Source of the DNA: Candidatus Peribacteria bacterium
GTDB lineage: Bacteria; Patescibacteriota; Gracilibacteria; UBA1369; 2-02-FULL-48-14
DNA length: 64,000 nt
Direction: 5' to 3'
NCBI GenBank assembly: GCA_943357175.1
Contig: CALRGE010000005.1
Coordinates: 30,830 to 94,829 of the forward strand
Below, piece after piece: positions 17,583-25,257 of this stretch. A program made the translations under genes and the position numbers. Positions within the stretch are counted from its first letter, which is position 1. The number at the start of each line of letters is the position of its first letter. The notes below the pieces were generated by a model. The model saw only the letters and a program-made list of their open reading frames with translations, was not told the origin of the DNA and ran no database searches.

Positions 17583-17869
17583 ATTACTCGTTTAGTTTTA
17601 ATTTGATGTTTATCTTTTGGCAGCGGGCTGCACTCTAATAATTCATCCGGTTTGCACAAATCCTGCGCCACGACATCCTCTCGAAGCACATTTGTAAGCC
17701 CAGTAACCTGATTTGTTTCAGGAACTCCGGTCGTATCAAGCTCTTTCAAAACATCCACATAATCCAAAATATTCGTGAGCTGTCCTGCAAAAAGTTCAAC
17801 TTCTTCATCAGTTAGATGAAGCCTTGCAAGATGCGCAATTTTCCTGACCTGTTCGACTGTAAGTTGCAT
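17579..17869 (-). CDS. gatC: Asp/Glu-tRNA(Asn/Gln) amidotransferase subunit C
   Basis: Small belt subunit that holds GatA and GatB together. Typical pattern: VRKIAHLARLHLTDEEVELFAGQLTNILDYVDVLKELDT, then the extended arm (GVPETNQVTGLTNVLREDVV) that wraps the partner subunit. 96 aa, normal length. First gene of gatCA, overlapping gatA by 4 bp. The 175-bp upstream spacer holds three unlooped GC-rich palindromes. Confidence 0.93.
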   Translation of the reverse strand: MQLTVEQVRKIAHLARLHLTDEEVELFAGQLTNILDYVDVLKELDTTGVPETNQVTGLTNVLREDVVAQDLCKPDELLECSPLPKDKHQIKTKRVI

Positions 17870-17896
17870 GCGGCCAGTTTAAATCAAAATAATTCC

Positions 17897-17908
17897 CCCG
17901 TCGACGGG
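17897..17908. repeat. 12-bp perfect palindrome
   Basis: CCCGTCGACGGG, no loop, in the gatC upstream spacer. Confidence 0.5.
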
Positions 17909-17950
17909 AAATAGAAGCTCCTCGCGACAAATCAGTTTTATTTCTTAATA

Positions 17951-17970
17951 TGCCGCCGGCGGCACTTTTT
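17951..17970 (+). repeat. 14-bp perfect palindrome followed by T-run
   Basis: TGCCGCCGGCGGCA (17951-17964) and then CTTTTT. As RNA it could form a 5-bp stem with a CCGG loop before the U-run, like a weak plus-strand terminator, but no plus-strand gene ends nearby. Confidence 0.45.
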
Positions 17971-17980
17971 CAGGTTAGGA

Positions 17981-17998
17981 ACTGCACCCGGGTGCAGT
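17981..17998. repeat. 18-bp perfect palindrome
   Basis: ACTGCACCCGGGTGCAGT, no loop. It is followed by CTGCTTAAATCTGG (18000-18013), which resembles the block CTGCTAAAATCTGTGC of the repeat at 57793-57870. Confidence 0.55.
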
Positions 17999-18044
17999 CT
18001 GCTTAAATCTGGCGCAGAAGTACTGCCTTCGTTATACTGTCGAC

Positions 18045-18359
18045 ATGCAGAAAACGCTCCAAAATATTTCGCAGATTTCCTTCTTTTTCTTTCTAATTTT
18101 TGGACTTTTTCATATTTCAGCTGCCTTTCTTATTGCACAACAAGTGATAAATAAACCGGATCTATTGATTTTCAGAGGCTTAGACCTTCCCTTTCTTTTC
18201 GCGGCCCTAGCTCTTGGAACTTCGCGCTTATCGTTGCGGCTCGGTAGCATTTTTGGTGGCGAAAAAGTCGCCTTCATTATTCTTTCAACTCTGTCTATAA
18301 TTTTATTCTGTTTTGCCCTTTATTTGAATTTCTTTTTGCCAGATGCAAACCTCGGATAA
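18045..18359 (+). CDS. Small membrane protein (104 aa)
   Basis: Three predicted membrane helices (about residues 10-33, 47-60 and 76-100): FFFFLIFGLFHISAAFLIAQ, then LPFLFAALALGTSRL, then VAFIILSTLSIILFCFALYL. No family recognised. TATACT at 18033-18038 lies 6 bp before the ATG, so the message may be leaderless. It overlaps the nucleotidyltransferase gene by 17 bp and leads a tight run that ends with ftsX and recO. Confidence 0.65.
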   Translation: MQKTLQNISQISFFFFLIFGLFHISAAFLIAQQVINKPDLLIFRGLDLPFLFAALALGTSRLSLRLGSIFGGEKVAFIILSTLSIILFCFALYLNFFLPDANLG

Positions 18360-18786
18360 AAAATTAGTGATGGCATTCGGTACTTTTGACTTTTTTCACG
18401 CCGGTCATGAAAACTATCTGAAGCAGGCAAAAGCTCTCGGAGAAACTCTGATTGTAACAGTGGCGCGCGACGTAACAGTAAAAAAAATAAAGGGATTCGA
18501 TCCTACTCACAACGAAAAAACCCGACTAAAAAACGTGAGCAACTGCCAATATGTTGATAAAGCGGTGCTTGGAAATCCAGATGACAAATATAAAGTAATC
18601 AAAAAATACAAACCAAATATTCTCGCACTAGGTTACGATCAGTTCGTCTTTACCTACGACTTAAAAAAATTCTTCATCAAAGAAAAACTCGACATAGAAA
18701 TCATCAGGTTAGAGCCATACCAACCACAAGCTTTCAAAAGCTCCATCCTCCGCAACAATGCGAATCAAACTCCACCACAACTTTAA
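18343..18786 (+). CDS. Cytidylyltransferase-like nucleotidyltransferase (TagD/RibL type)
   Basis: Transfers a nucleotidyl group from CTP or ATP to a phosphorylated substrate. The N-terminal Rossmann fold is clear: VMAFGTFDFFHAGHENYLKQA with the HxGH motif, then TVARDVTVKKIKG and the family-typical LALGYDQFV. The ISSTxxR-like end is weak (SSILRNN). At 147 aa it fits glycerol-3-phosphate cytidylyltransferases and archaeal-type FAD synthetases (RibL) equally well; substrate unknown. It overlaps the upstream gene by 17 bp and ftsX by 29 bp. Confidence 0.8.
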   Translation: MQTSDKKLVMAFGTFDFFHAGHENYLKQAKALGETLIVTVARDVTVKKIKGFDPTHNEKTRLKNVSNCQYVDKAVLGNPDDKYKVIKKYKPNILALGYDQFVFTYDLKKFFIKEKLDIEIIRLEPYQPQAFKSSILRNNANQTPPQL

Positions 18787-19657
18787 ACGACTGGCCCAAA
18801 TTTCCCTGCAAAACATTGGCCGAAACCTTCTGCTTAGTGTTGCAACAGCGGTTATGATGGGACTAATTCTCTTCATTTTCAACGTGATAATGGTTTTGAA
18901 TGTGCTCACTCAAGCAACAATGGAAAAAATTGGCGAGAAAGTTGACCTGATCCTTTACATTTCTGATGATGCACTCACATTTGAAATCGAAGAAATGGTG
19001 AAAGACATACAAAGCATTCCGGTCGTGAAAAGTGCAGTTTACACAAGCAAACAACAAGCCCTTTCCGGTTTTCTTTCTGAATATCCTGATAAAGCTGATC
19101 CATTCACGAATTACGGAATTGCAAACCCACTACCGGGAAACATTAAAATCATAACCGATGAGCCTGAAAATCACAGCATTGTGACCGACTATATTAAAAA
19201 AAGTGACTATTCAAAATACTTGATCGATTCAGCAAGTTCTAATGAAAATCAAGAAATCGTTACTCGATTAATCAGCGTGACCAATTTCACACAAAAACTC
19301 ATTTTTGGAGTAATTATCACGTTTATTTTCGGATCGCTCTTGATAATCATCAACGCAATTCACCTAAGCATTTTCACGCGCCGACTAGAAATCCAAATTA
19401 TGCAACTCGTTGGCGCAAACCCAAACATGATCAGATTTCCATTCATTTTTGAAGGAATTATTTATAGCCTCATCGCAGTTTTCTTCAGTTTCACATTACT
19501 CACGGTTTTCCTCGAAGGCTCAGAACTTAGCTCACTCGCAAACTTTCAAGAAAACTTTCATCCATTTATACTTTTTGGATCTGAACTCGTGGGCAGCATC
19601 GCCATTGGCGTCACTTCAAGCTACATCGCGCTGAATTATTACCTCAGAAATTCATGA
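18758..19657 (+). CDS. ftsX: Cell division protein FtsX
   Basis: Membrane half of the FtsEX complex, which activates peptidoglycan hydrolases at division. Order: a cytoplasmic N-terminus (LHHNFKRLAQISLQNIGRN), TM1 (SVATAVMMGLILFIFNVIMV), an extracellular domain (DLILYISDDA, SAVYTSKQQAL, NPLPGNIKI), then three C-terminal TMs with the conserved ARTIRL-like loop RRLEIQIMQLVGAN. 299 aa, normal. ftsE, usually directly upstream, is absent here and is replaced by the nucleotidyltransferase gene (29-bp overlap). It overlaps recO by 4 bp (ATGA). Confidence 0.92.
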   Translation: MRIKLHHNFKRLAQISLQNIGRNLLLSVATAVMMGLILFIFNVIMVLNVLTQATMEKIGEKVDLILYISDDALTFEIEEMVKDIQSIPVVKSAVYTSKQQALSGFLSEYPDKADPFTNYGIANPLPGNIKIITDEPENHSIVTDYIKKSDYSKYLIDSASSNENQEIVTRLISVTNFTQKLIFGVIITFIFGSLLIIINAIHLSIFTRRLEIQIMQLVGANPNMIRFPFIFEGIIYSLIAVFFSFTLLTVFLEGSELSSLANFQENFHPFILFGSELVGSIAIGVTSSYIALNYYLRNS

Positions 19658-20361
19658 AGGAAAAAATCAGAAACATTCGCGGAATCGTGATTCGTAGCAG
19701 ACCTTTCATGGAAAATGATCTCTGCGTTGCAGTAATTACCGAGCTCGGCGAAAAACTTGATCTGATAGTGAAGGGAGCTCGTGGAAAAAATTCCCGCCGA
19801 AAAGGCCATCTTGAAGTTTTGAATCTGATTTCTGCGACAGTTTATGAAAGTCGCCACAATTCTTATCTGCAAACCGTGCGCTGCGAAAACCCATTCTTCC
19901 GTCTTAAAGATTCCTACTTCAGCATTTTTTCAATTTGCAGATTAGTCGAAATAATCAATGCCCGCGTGCTTGAAGAAGACCCTCATCAAGAAATTTACGA
20001 TTTGCTACTCGAAACTATGACTCTTTTGAATTCCGAAACCTCGCATCTTTTTACTGTCGATTTTGCATTGGTAAAACTCGCAGATTTACTCGGCCATCTT
20101 CCAAGTTACAAAAACTGTGGCAGCTGCCACCGCGTGGAAGATCGAATGTACTTGAGCGAAAGCAGCAATGCGCTGAATTGCTCTGAATGCCGCAATGCAA
20201 ATGATACGCCTGTCGAACTAAAATACCGGAAAGCCATGGAATTTTTCCGTGAAGCCGGCCTATCCGCCCTACAAAAAATCTCCCTCAGTGAAGAAGAGAG
20301 CGAGTTTCTGAAGAACATTATTGAAAAGCTTTTTGAGAAGAGGATGAAAGTTGTCGCGTGA
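19654..20361 (+). CDS. recO: DNA repair protein RecO
   Basis: Recombination mediator that helps load RecA on SSB-coated DNA together with RecR. N-terminal OB-fold (GIVIRSRPFMENDLCVAVITE, KLDLIVKGARG), a helical middle, and a C4 zinc finger (CGSC at about residue 155 and CSEC about 25 residues later). 235 aa, normal. Translationally coupled to ftsX by the ATGA overlap; a functional link between them is not known. Confidence 0.92.
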   Translation: MKEKIRNIRGIVIRSRPFMENDLCVAVITELGEKLDLIVKGARGKNSRRKGHLEVLNLISATVYESRHNSYLQTVRCENPFFRLKDSYFSIFSICRLVEIINARVLEEDPHQEIYDLLLETMTLLNSETSHLFTVDFALVKLADLLGHLPSYKNCGSCHRVEDRMYLSESSNALNCSECRNANDTPVELKYRKAMEFFREAGLSALQKISLSEEESEFLKNIIEKLFEKRMKVVA

Positions 20362-20367
20362 TGGATG

Positions 20368-21174
20368 TTAGGCTTTTGCCCTTAGCAGGCCACGGACGCC
20401 ACAATCGTCGCGCTCGCGGTTAGCAAGGATAATGTTAATGTGGGATTCTTGATTGACCGGATCGAAGTACAAGATGCGAGCGCTGATATGATCAGGATTT
20501 TCTCCAGATTCAAGCCATGAAGATCTCAATGTGTTTCCATTTTTAGACCTTACTAGATGCTCTCCAGTGAAATTCTCGAATTTAAGTATTTCAGGCGATT
20601 TTTTAACTGAAGTTTTGTATGGAAATAATTCGTGTCCGGATTTCATCACGGCTTTTCTCGAGTTAGCATAATTCATTCCTCTCATGATTGGTTCAAGGCC
20701 CCCGCCAGCAACGAGTGGGTTTTCAGCTTCATCTAAGCCAAAAAGTATTCCTCCAAAATGCATAGAGATAGCTTTTTCTAGATTGTCTTTAGTGAGCAGT
20801 CTTTCCTCCACGAATTCCCAGCTTGCTCTTTCTTTATCTTTGGCATTCCACTGTTCATACATCCAGCGGTACTGCGGTCTGCAAAGTTCAACGAGCTTGC
20901 AATCTCTTGCTAGCTTTAAGAATTCGTCTTGATCGGTGCCTCCGCTGTTCCAAAAATCAATTAACACTAAAGCGGCAGCAAGATCTGCAGATTCAGGTAT
21001 TCCTTCGGCCAATCTATTTATTAAAAGCCTTATTATGGAAGCATATTGGCCTGATTCCTCAACTACACCTTTTATGTTTAACTTAATTAGTCCCTGACTA
21101 GACTGGACTTCCCAATGATTTGGCTCTGCTTCACGGTTTTCGTATGGCTCTAAAGGGTTATAAATTTCGGACAT
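20368..21174 (-). CDS. Hypothetical protein (268 aa)
   Basis: Starts MSEIYNPLEPYENREAEPNH; soluble, acidic, mixed alpha/beta, with no signal or membrane segment. Blocks such as ALVLIDFWNSGGTDQDEFLK, FGGILFGLDEAENPLVAGGG and ILYFDPVNQESHINIILANR look well folded, but I recognise no family. It has a good promoter (21196-21223), and two matching palindromes lie upstream (21262-21284 and 21326-21348), so it is likely regulated by a dimeric DNA-binding protein. It is convergent with recO, 6 bp apart. Confidence 0.7.
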   Translation of the reverse strand: MSEIYNPLEPYENREAEPNHWEVQSSQGLIKLNIKGVVEESGQYASIIRLLINRLAEGIPESADLAAALVLIDFWNSGGTDQDEFLKLARDCKLVELCRPQYRWMYEQWNAKDKERASWEFVEERLLTKDNLEKAISMHFGGILFGLDEAENPLVAGGGLEPIMRGMNYANSRKAVMKSGHELFPYKTSVKKSPEILKFENFTGEHLVRSKNGNTLRSSWLESGENPDHISARILYFDPVNQESHINIILANRERDDCGVRGLLRAKA

Positions 21175-21195
21175 CTTTTAATGTGAATTGCTGAG

Positions 21196-21223
21196 ATTAT
21201 ACATTAAATTTGAGATTTGTCTA
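21196..21223 (-). promoter_or_regulatory. Promoter of the 268-aa gene
   Basis: Minus strand: TAGACA (21218-21223), 16-bp spacer and a perfect TATAAT (21196-21201), 22 bp before the start. Confidence 0.65.
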
Positions 21224-21261
21224 TAGGCCGAAGAAGATGACACTAAAACTACTCAAATCCC

Positions 21262-21284
21262 TTATCGTGACTATGTCACGATAA
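21262..21284. promoter_or_regulatory. Palindromic operator-like site 1
   Basis: TTATCGTGAC-TAT-GTCACGATAA, perfect 10-bp arms, about 40 bp upstream of the -35 of the 268-aa gene. Confidence 0.65.
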
Positions 21285-21325
21285 CAACCTGATGAGAATT
21301 CTAAAACTAAAAATTTCTTCCCTGG

Positions 21326-21348
21326 TTAACGTGACAATGTCACGATAA
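21326..21348. promoter_or_regulatory. Palindromic operator-like site 2
   Basis: TTAACGTGAC-AAT-GTCACGATAA; same right arm as site 1 and one changed base in the left arm. Centre-to-centre distance from site 1 is 64 bp, about six helical turns. Confidence 0.65.
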
Positions 21349-21395
21349 GAGAATCATCATCAAACATGTGTAAAAACAAGCCGAATAGAAAAGTC

Positions 21396-21405
21396 TGCGC
21401 GCGCA
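21396..21405. repeat. GC-rich palindrome after rel
   Basis: TGCGCGCGCA, flanked by TC before and AA after, like the element at 8795-8804. Confidence 0.45.
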
Positions 21406-21429
21406 AACCTGTTGAATTTTCCACAAACT

Positions 21430-23520
21430 CTAAGCCCACACCGCCTCAACAAATCTCTCTCCATCAAGTCCACCCAACTCCCGACATTTCTCGCGGTGAA
21501 TTGAAATTGCACTCCCTCGCCGCACATAACCGACTATCGCATTAGGCGGTTTTGGCTTGCAGCAAGCGCTAAACACGAGAGGTAAATTCGACTCGCCTGT
21601 AATTAAAACCTTGCCGGTGAGTTCCGGCGCAAAGTAGATCTCTTTCTCTTCTTCATGCGCCTCCTCTACTGCAAAAATTGTTTTGGCCACATGAGTAGCA
21701 GAAACAGTTCCGAGTCCAATTGCCTCTAAAATATCAATTCGATCGTCTAACGTTCGCTCCTTCCCAGCGTAATTTTTCATCACAGTAAATTTCTCATCAA
21801 GCTTTGGCTTATGCATAAGCTCAAGTTCATGATTCAGCATTTCGCGACCAAGCTTCACATTGCTTTCAAATTCCTGTTTATGGAACCAGTTTTTAATTTT
21901 TGCCCTAGCATTTGAAGTTTTTGCGATCGACAGCCAATATTTCCCGGGTTTTGCATTCGTTCGAGTAACAATCTCAACAATCTCGCCGTTTTTCAGCTCG
22001 TAATCAAGAGGAACGCCCTTTCCATTAACCTTTGCGCCATTGCAGTGATTTCCAACATCACTATGAATAAGATAAGCAAAATCCAGAGGACTTGCACCTC
22101 GGGCCAATTCAACCACATCGCCTTTCGGGCTTAGTACAAAAATTTTATCAGGAAAAATATCTATTTCAGATGCCTTCCCAATATCATCAGCCAATCCTTT
22201 TAACCAAACTCGATGCTTCTCATAATTTCCTGCCAAAACAAGCGGGCCAAAGGCTCGCGCCTTCTTTATATTATCCAAATGTTTTTGCTCAATTCCCTTT
22301 TCCAAAAGCATGGTCTGAACTTTTTTTCGATCTGAAAAAACCATCTGCTGAAATTTTTCAATCCATTCACGAACAATTCCTTCAATATCTGGCTCACGCT
22401 GCAAAAGCGCTCGAACTTCATGAAAAGCCTCCTGTAATTTTAAAGTTTGAGTACCTGTTTTGACTTTCTCCTTATATGCCCAATGTGAAGCAACTCCCAA
22501 CTCGGCCTCGGCATGCATGCTCGCAGTTCTAATCTGAATTTCGGTAGGCGCATCATAAATTCCAAGCACAGTTGTATGCAAACTTCTATAACCATTTGGC
22601 TTGGCAACCGCGATGTAATCTTTAAATCTATCCTGTAGTGGAATGAAATTATTGTGGATAATCCCGAGAGTTGAATAGATATGCGCAACCTGTTCTTTCC
22701 CATCTTTATAAGAATCAGGAAGAATTACTCGAACGGCAAACAAATCATAAATTTCTGAAATATCCATAGCCTGTTTTTTCTCCATTTTCTGATAAATACT
22801 CCAAAGGTGCTTTTTTCTACCTGAAACTTCCTGAACCTGAACACCTTCACGCATCAACATTTGTTCAATTTTAGATGTCGCAAATTCCATAGAACTATCG
22901 CTTTTTTTAGAGAACTTAGCCACAGACTCCTTCAACTCTAGATACTGCTCGCCACACAAATACTTAAAACATAAATCCTCCAACTCACTTTTAACCTGAT
23001 AAATACCCAAGCGTGAAGCAATCGCCGCGTGCACAAACAAAGTCTCGCGTGCAATCCTCTCCTGTTTTTCTTTGGGTACGAACTGCAAAGTTCGCATATT
23101 GTGCAAACGATCGGAAAGCTTGATAAAAACAACTCGAATATCCTTCGCCATGGCTAAAAACATCTTCTTCCAATTTTCAGTTTGCTGATCTTCTTTTTTC
23201 ACTTTTATCACGGCCATCTTTTCCATAGCGGAAACCAGGTTTCCAACATCTTCCCCAAAGTCTTTCTTAATTTGCTCGACTGTAATTGGAGTATCTTCAG
23301 ATACATCATGCATCAAGCACGCCTGAATTGCAGCTAAATCCGGATCAAGATCAAGTAAAATTCTCGCAGCCTCAATTGGGTGAACAATATAATCTTCACC
23401 TGAATATCTCTTCTGACCAAGGTGCGCCACTTTCGCATATTCGTAAGCACGATCAACTTCAGCCAAATCAATGTCAGGCCGTCTTCTTGCAATTTCAGAT
23501 CTTAGCGTTTCGTAGATCAT
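21430..23520 (-). CDS. rel: RelA/SpoT-family (p)ppGpp synthetase/hydrolase
   Basis: Makes and degrades (p)ppGpp in the stringent response. Order: HD hydrolase domain (YIVHPIEAARIL, CLMHDVSEDT, IKLSDRLHNMRTL), synthetase domain (GRKKHLWSIYQKM, YDLFAVRVI, YIAVAKPNGYRSLHTTV), TGS (IFVLSPKGDVVELARGASPLDFAYLIHS), a helical region, and a C-terminal zinc-finger-like block (SACCKPKPPNAIVGYVRRGSAISIHR). The ACT/RRM domain that usually ends the protein is missing (696 aa). The hydrolase and synthetase motifs both look intact. Last gene of a three-gene minus-strand run, 16 bp after the 348-aa gene. Confidence 0.95.
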   Translation of the reverse strand: MIYETLRSEIARRRPDIDLAEVDRAYEYAKVAHLGQKRYSGEDYIVHPIEAARILLDLDPDLAAIQACLMHDVSEDTPITVEQIKKDFGEDVGNLVSAMEKMAVIKVKKEDQQTENWKKMFLAMAKDIRVVFIKLSDRLHNMRTLQFVPKEKQERIARETLFVHAAIASRLGIYQVKSELEDLCFKYLCGEQYLELKESVAKFSKKSDSSMEFATSKIEQMLMREGVQVQEVSGRKKHLWSIYQKMEKKQAMDISEIYDLFAVRVILPDSYKDGKEQVAHIYSTLGIIHNNFIPLQDRFKDYIAVAKPNGYRSLHTTVLGIYDAPTEIQIRTASMHAEAELGVASHWAYKEKVKTGTQTLKLQEAFHEVRALLQREPDIEGIVREWIEKFQQMVFSDRKKVQTMLLEKGIEQKHLDNIKKARAFGPLVLAGNYEKHRVWLKGLADDIGKASEIDIFPDKIFVLSPKGDVVELARGASPLDFAYLIHSDVGNHCNGAKVNGKGVPLDYELKNGEIVEIVTRTNAKPGKYWLSIAKTSNARAKIKNWFHKQEFESNVKLGREMLNHELELMHKPKLDEKFTVMKNYAGKERTLDDRIDILEAIGLGTVSATHVAKTIFAVEEAHEEEKEIYFAPELTGKVLITGESNLPLVFSACCKPKPPNAIVGYVRRGSAISIHREKCRELGGLDGERFVEAVWA

Positions 23521-23536
23521 AAGTGAAATATATCAC

Positions 23537-24583
23537 TTAGAGCTGAGAACCATCAATAACCAATTTCAAATCAGATCCTTCAAGCTCAATAACTCTAACA
23601 CCTTTTACTAGCGCCTCCTTATTTAATTTAATATCTTTTATACGAAGTTCAAGCTCAGTAATTCCATCATTATAAAAATTATCAAGTTTCAATCTTGCTC
23701 TATAATTCGCTCGAATCTCAAGTACTTCTTTTGAAACAGAAATAAAAGATTCCAAACTAATATTACTAGAATTTCCATCAAGATTATTTATGCTATTGAA
23801 AAATGCATCTTCATCAGAAGCCTGATCAGCCTGTTTTATTTCAAATTGTGCAATCAAATCAGCTTCTTCTCTTTGCAATTGACGCAAATTCAAATTGGCT
23901 ATATTTAATAGCGATTCAAGCTCATCGACATGTTTATCAATTGCCAATGTTCTATCTGAAGATTGATCAATTAATTTCTGTACATCAACCTGCAAAATAT
24001 TGTAAATTTTCTGGAAATCCTCAACAAATCTGGCATATTCCGCTGCAGAACCACGCTCTGTACCCAATTCTTCACCTGTTAAGGTAGAACTATCTTTATC
24101 AGCCTCCTCAAAACCAATCTTAATTCCGGTTTCAATTTGAGTACCGAAAAGTGTATGTGTTGGAGTATCATCAGGTTCTTCAACAACAGGTTCCTCAGTA
24201 ATGGGTCTATTTTTATAATATTCCCAAGCTTTAAATCCCCCGTAGACAAGCCCGGCTAGGAATAAAACTGCAAAAATTCCTCCACAACAAAACTTCACGT
24301 GCCGAGTTGAAAGGCCAGATTCACGAACAATATCAAGTAAGCCACCACCTTCATCACCCTCAGAATCACCTTCTTCTACACCTGCAAACTCACGCAATTT
24401 ATTCTTGGTTTGTTGTCTTCTCTTCTGTAATTCACTCGACTCAGGCATTTCTTCAACCTCAAGCGGTGCAGAAAGAATATCTACCGGTTTCGGCAAATCT
24501 AAATCAAGAGCCTCATCGTCTTCACGCTCAGCGTGCTTTTCAGCTTTTTCTGTTTTTTCGTCTTTAGGTTTTTCTTCAGCCAT
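23537..24583 (-). CDS. Single-pass membrane protein with acidic cytoplasmic tail (348 aa)
   Basis: Residues 1-95 are very charged (MAEEKPKDEKTEKAEKHAER, many Glu/Asp). A Cys-starting membrane helix follows (about 100-122, CCGGIFAVLFLAGLVYGGF), then a Glu/Pro linker and an extracellular domain of about 200 residues with coiled-coil parts (ELESLLNIANLNLRQLQREE). No family recognised. It has an own promoter with extended -10 and lies 16 bp before rel, so the two are probably co-transcribed. Role unknown. Confidence 0.72.
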   Translation of the reverse strand: MAEEKPKDEKTEKAEKHAEREDDEALDLDLPKPVDILSAPLEVEEMPESSELQKRRQQTKNKLREFAGVEEGDSEGDEGGGLLDIVRESGLSTRHVKFCCGGIFAVLFLAGLVYGGFKAWEYYKNRPITEEPVVEEPDDTPTHTLFGTQIETGIKIGFEEADKDSSTLTGEELGTERGSAAEYARFVEDFQKIYNILQVDVQKLIDQSSDRTLAIDKHVDELESLLNIANLNLRQLQREEADLIAQFEIKQADQASDEDAFFNSINNLDGNSSNISLESFISVSKEVLEIRANYRARLKLDNFYNDGITELELRIKDIKLNKEALVKGVRVIELEGSDLKLVIDGSQL

Positions 24584-24603
24584 AATTAAAAATAACTCAT
24601 GAT

Positions 24604-24632
24604 ATTATACCATAAATAACTGCCATTTGCCA
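24604..24632 (-). promoter_or_regulatory. Promoter of the 348-aa gene and rel
   Basis: Minus strand: TGGCAA (24627-24632), 17-bp spacer, TATAAT (24604-24609) preceded by TGG (extended -10). Confidence 0.6.
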
Positions 24633-24635
24633 GGC

Positions 24636-25127
24636 TTAACTCAAGACAAAGCCAATCCCAACCATCACTAGTGCAACAACTACTGTCTCTGGCCAATCTA
24701 ATTTGGCAATTTTCCTCAAAACAGCCAATAGAATAACGAGACCCCAAACCTTACTTATAGTTGAAAGCTTTGGAAGAATATCAATAAAACCAATCAGTGA
24801 AGAAAAACACATGAGTTTAACAAAACCCTCCATTTTCAATCGACTCTTAAAAAACTCCTGTAAAACATAACCAACTGCATAAAAAGTCACTAAAGAGATA
24901 ACAGTTGTTTCAACTGTATTCTTTATTACAGTGAAAAAATCAGGGCGATAAACAACAATTCCAGGATTAGGGAAGAAATAGTAACCAATAGCTCCCAAAA
25001 AGCCTGAAATAGCCAAAATCAAAAATCCATCGTAAAGAGCCTCACGATCATCAGCAATTTTCCTCATCGTTAACTCGTTCAAAAGCACAATTTCCCCGGC
25101 ATCTTTGAAGTACTTTTTTGGATCCAT
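24636..25127 (-). CDS. Multi-pass membrane protein (163 aa), possibly Yip1-like
   Basis: After a short cytoplasmic N-terminus (MDPKKYFKDAGEIVLLNE), four to five hydrophobic helices follow, for example FLILAISGFLGAIGYYFF, VISLVTFYAVGYVLQEF and VVVALVMVGIGFVLS. The helix spacing and the N-terminal region recall Yip1-domain proteins; this is a weak assignment. First gene of the run towards rel, with its own promoter (25148-25176), divergent from hppA. Confidence 0.65.
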   Translation of the reverse strand: MDPKKYFKDAGEIVLLNELTMRKIADDREALYDGFLILAISGFLGAIGYYFFPNPGIVVYRPDFFTVIKNTVETTVISLVTFYAVGYVLQEFFKSRLKMEGFVKLMCFSSLIGFIDILPKLSTISKVWGLVILLAVLRKIAKLDWPETVVVALVMVGIGFVLS

Positions 25128-25147
25128 ATATATTGGTGTGCGCTATC

Positions 25148-25176
25148 ATTAAAACAATATTCCAGCGACTAGTCAA
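25148..25176 (-). promoter_or_regulatory. Promoter of the 163-aa membrane protein
   Basis: Minus strand: TTGACT (25171-25176), 17-bp spacer, TTTAAT (25148-25153). Confidence 0.5.
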
Positions 25177-25196
25177 AAGGATTCTTCAATCTGCAT

Positions 25197-25225
25197 TTGA
25201 TGAATAGGCGGATTTTGCCTAGAAT
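25197..25225 (+). promoter_or_regulatory. Promoter of hppA
   Basis: TTGATG (25197-25202), 17-bp spacer, TAGAAT (25220-25225). The spacer holds TAGGC/GCCTA inverted half-sites, and the motif GAATAGGC occurs at the -35 and again at the -10, which may be an operator. Confidence 0.5.
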
Positions 25226-25257
25226 AGGCCGGACTTAAGCTATTTAACCTCATTTAA

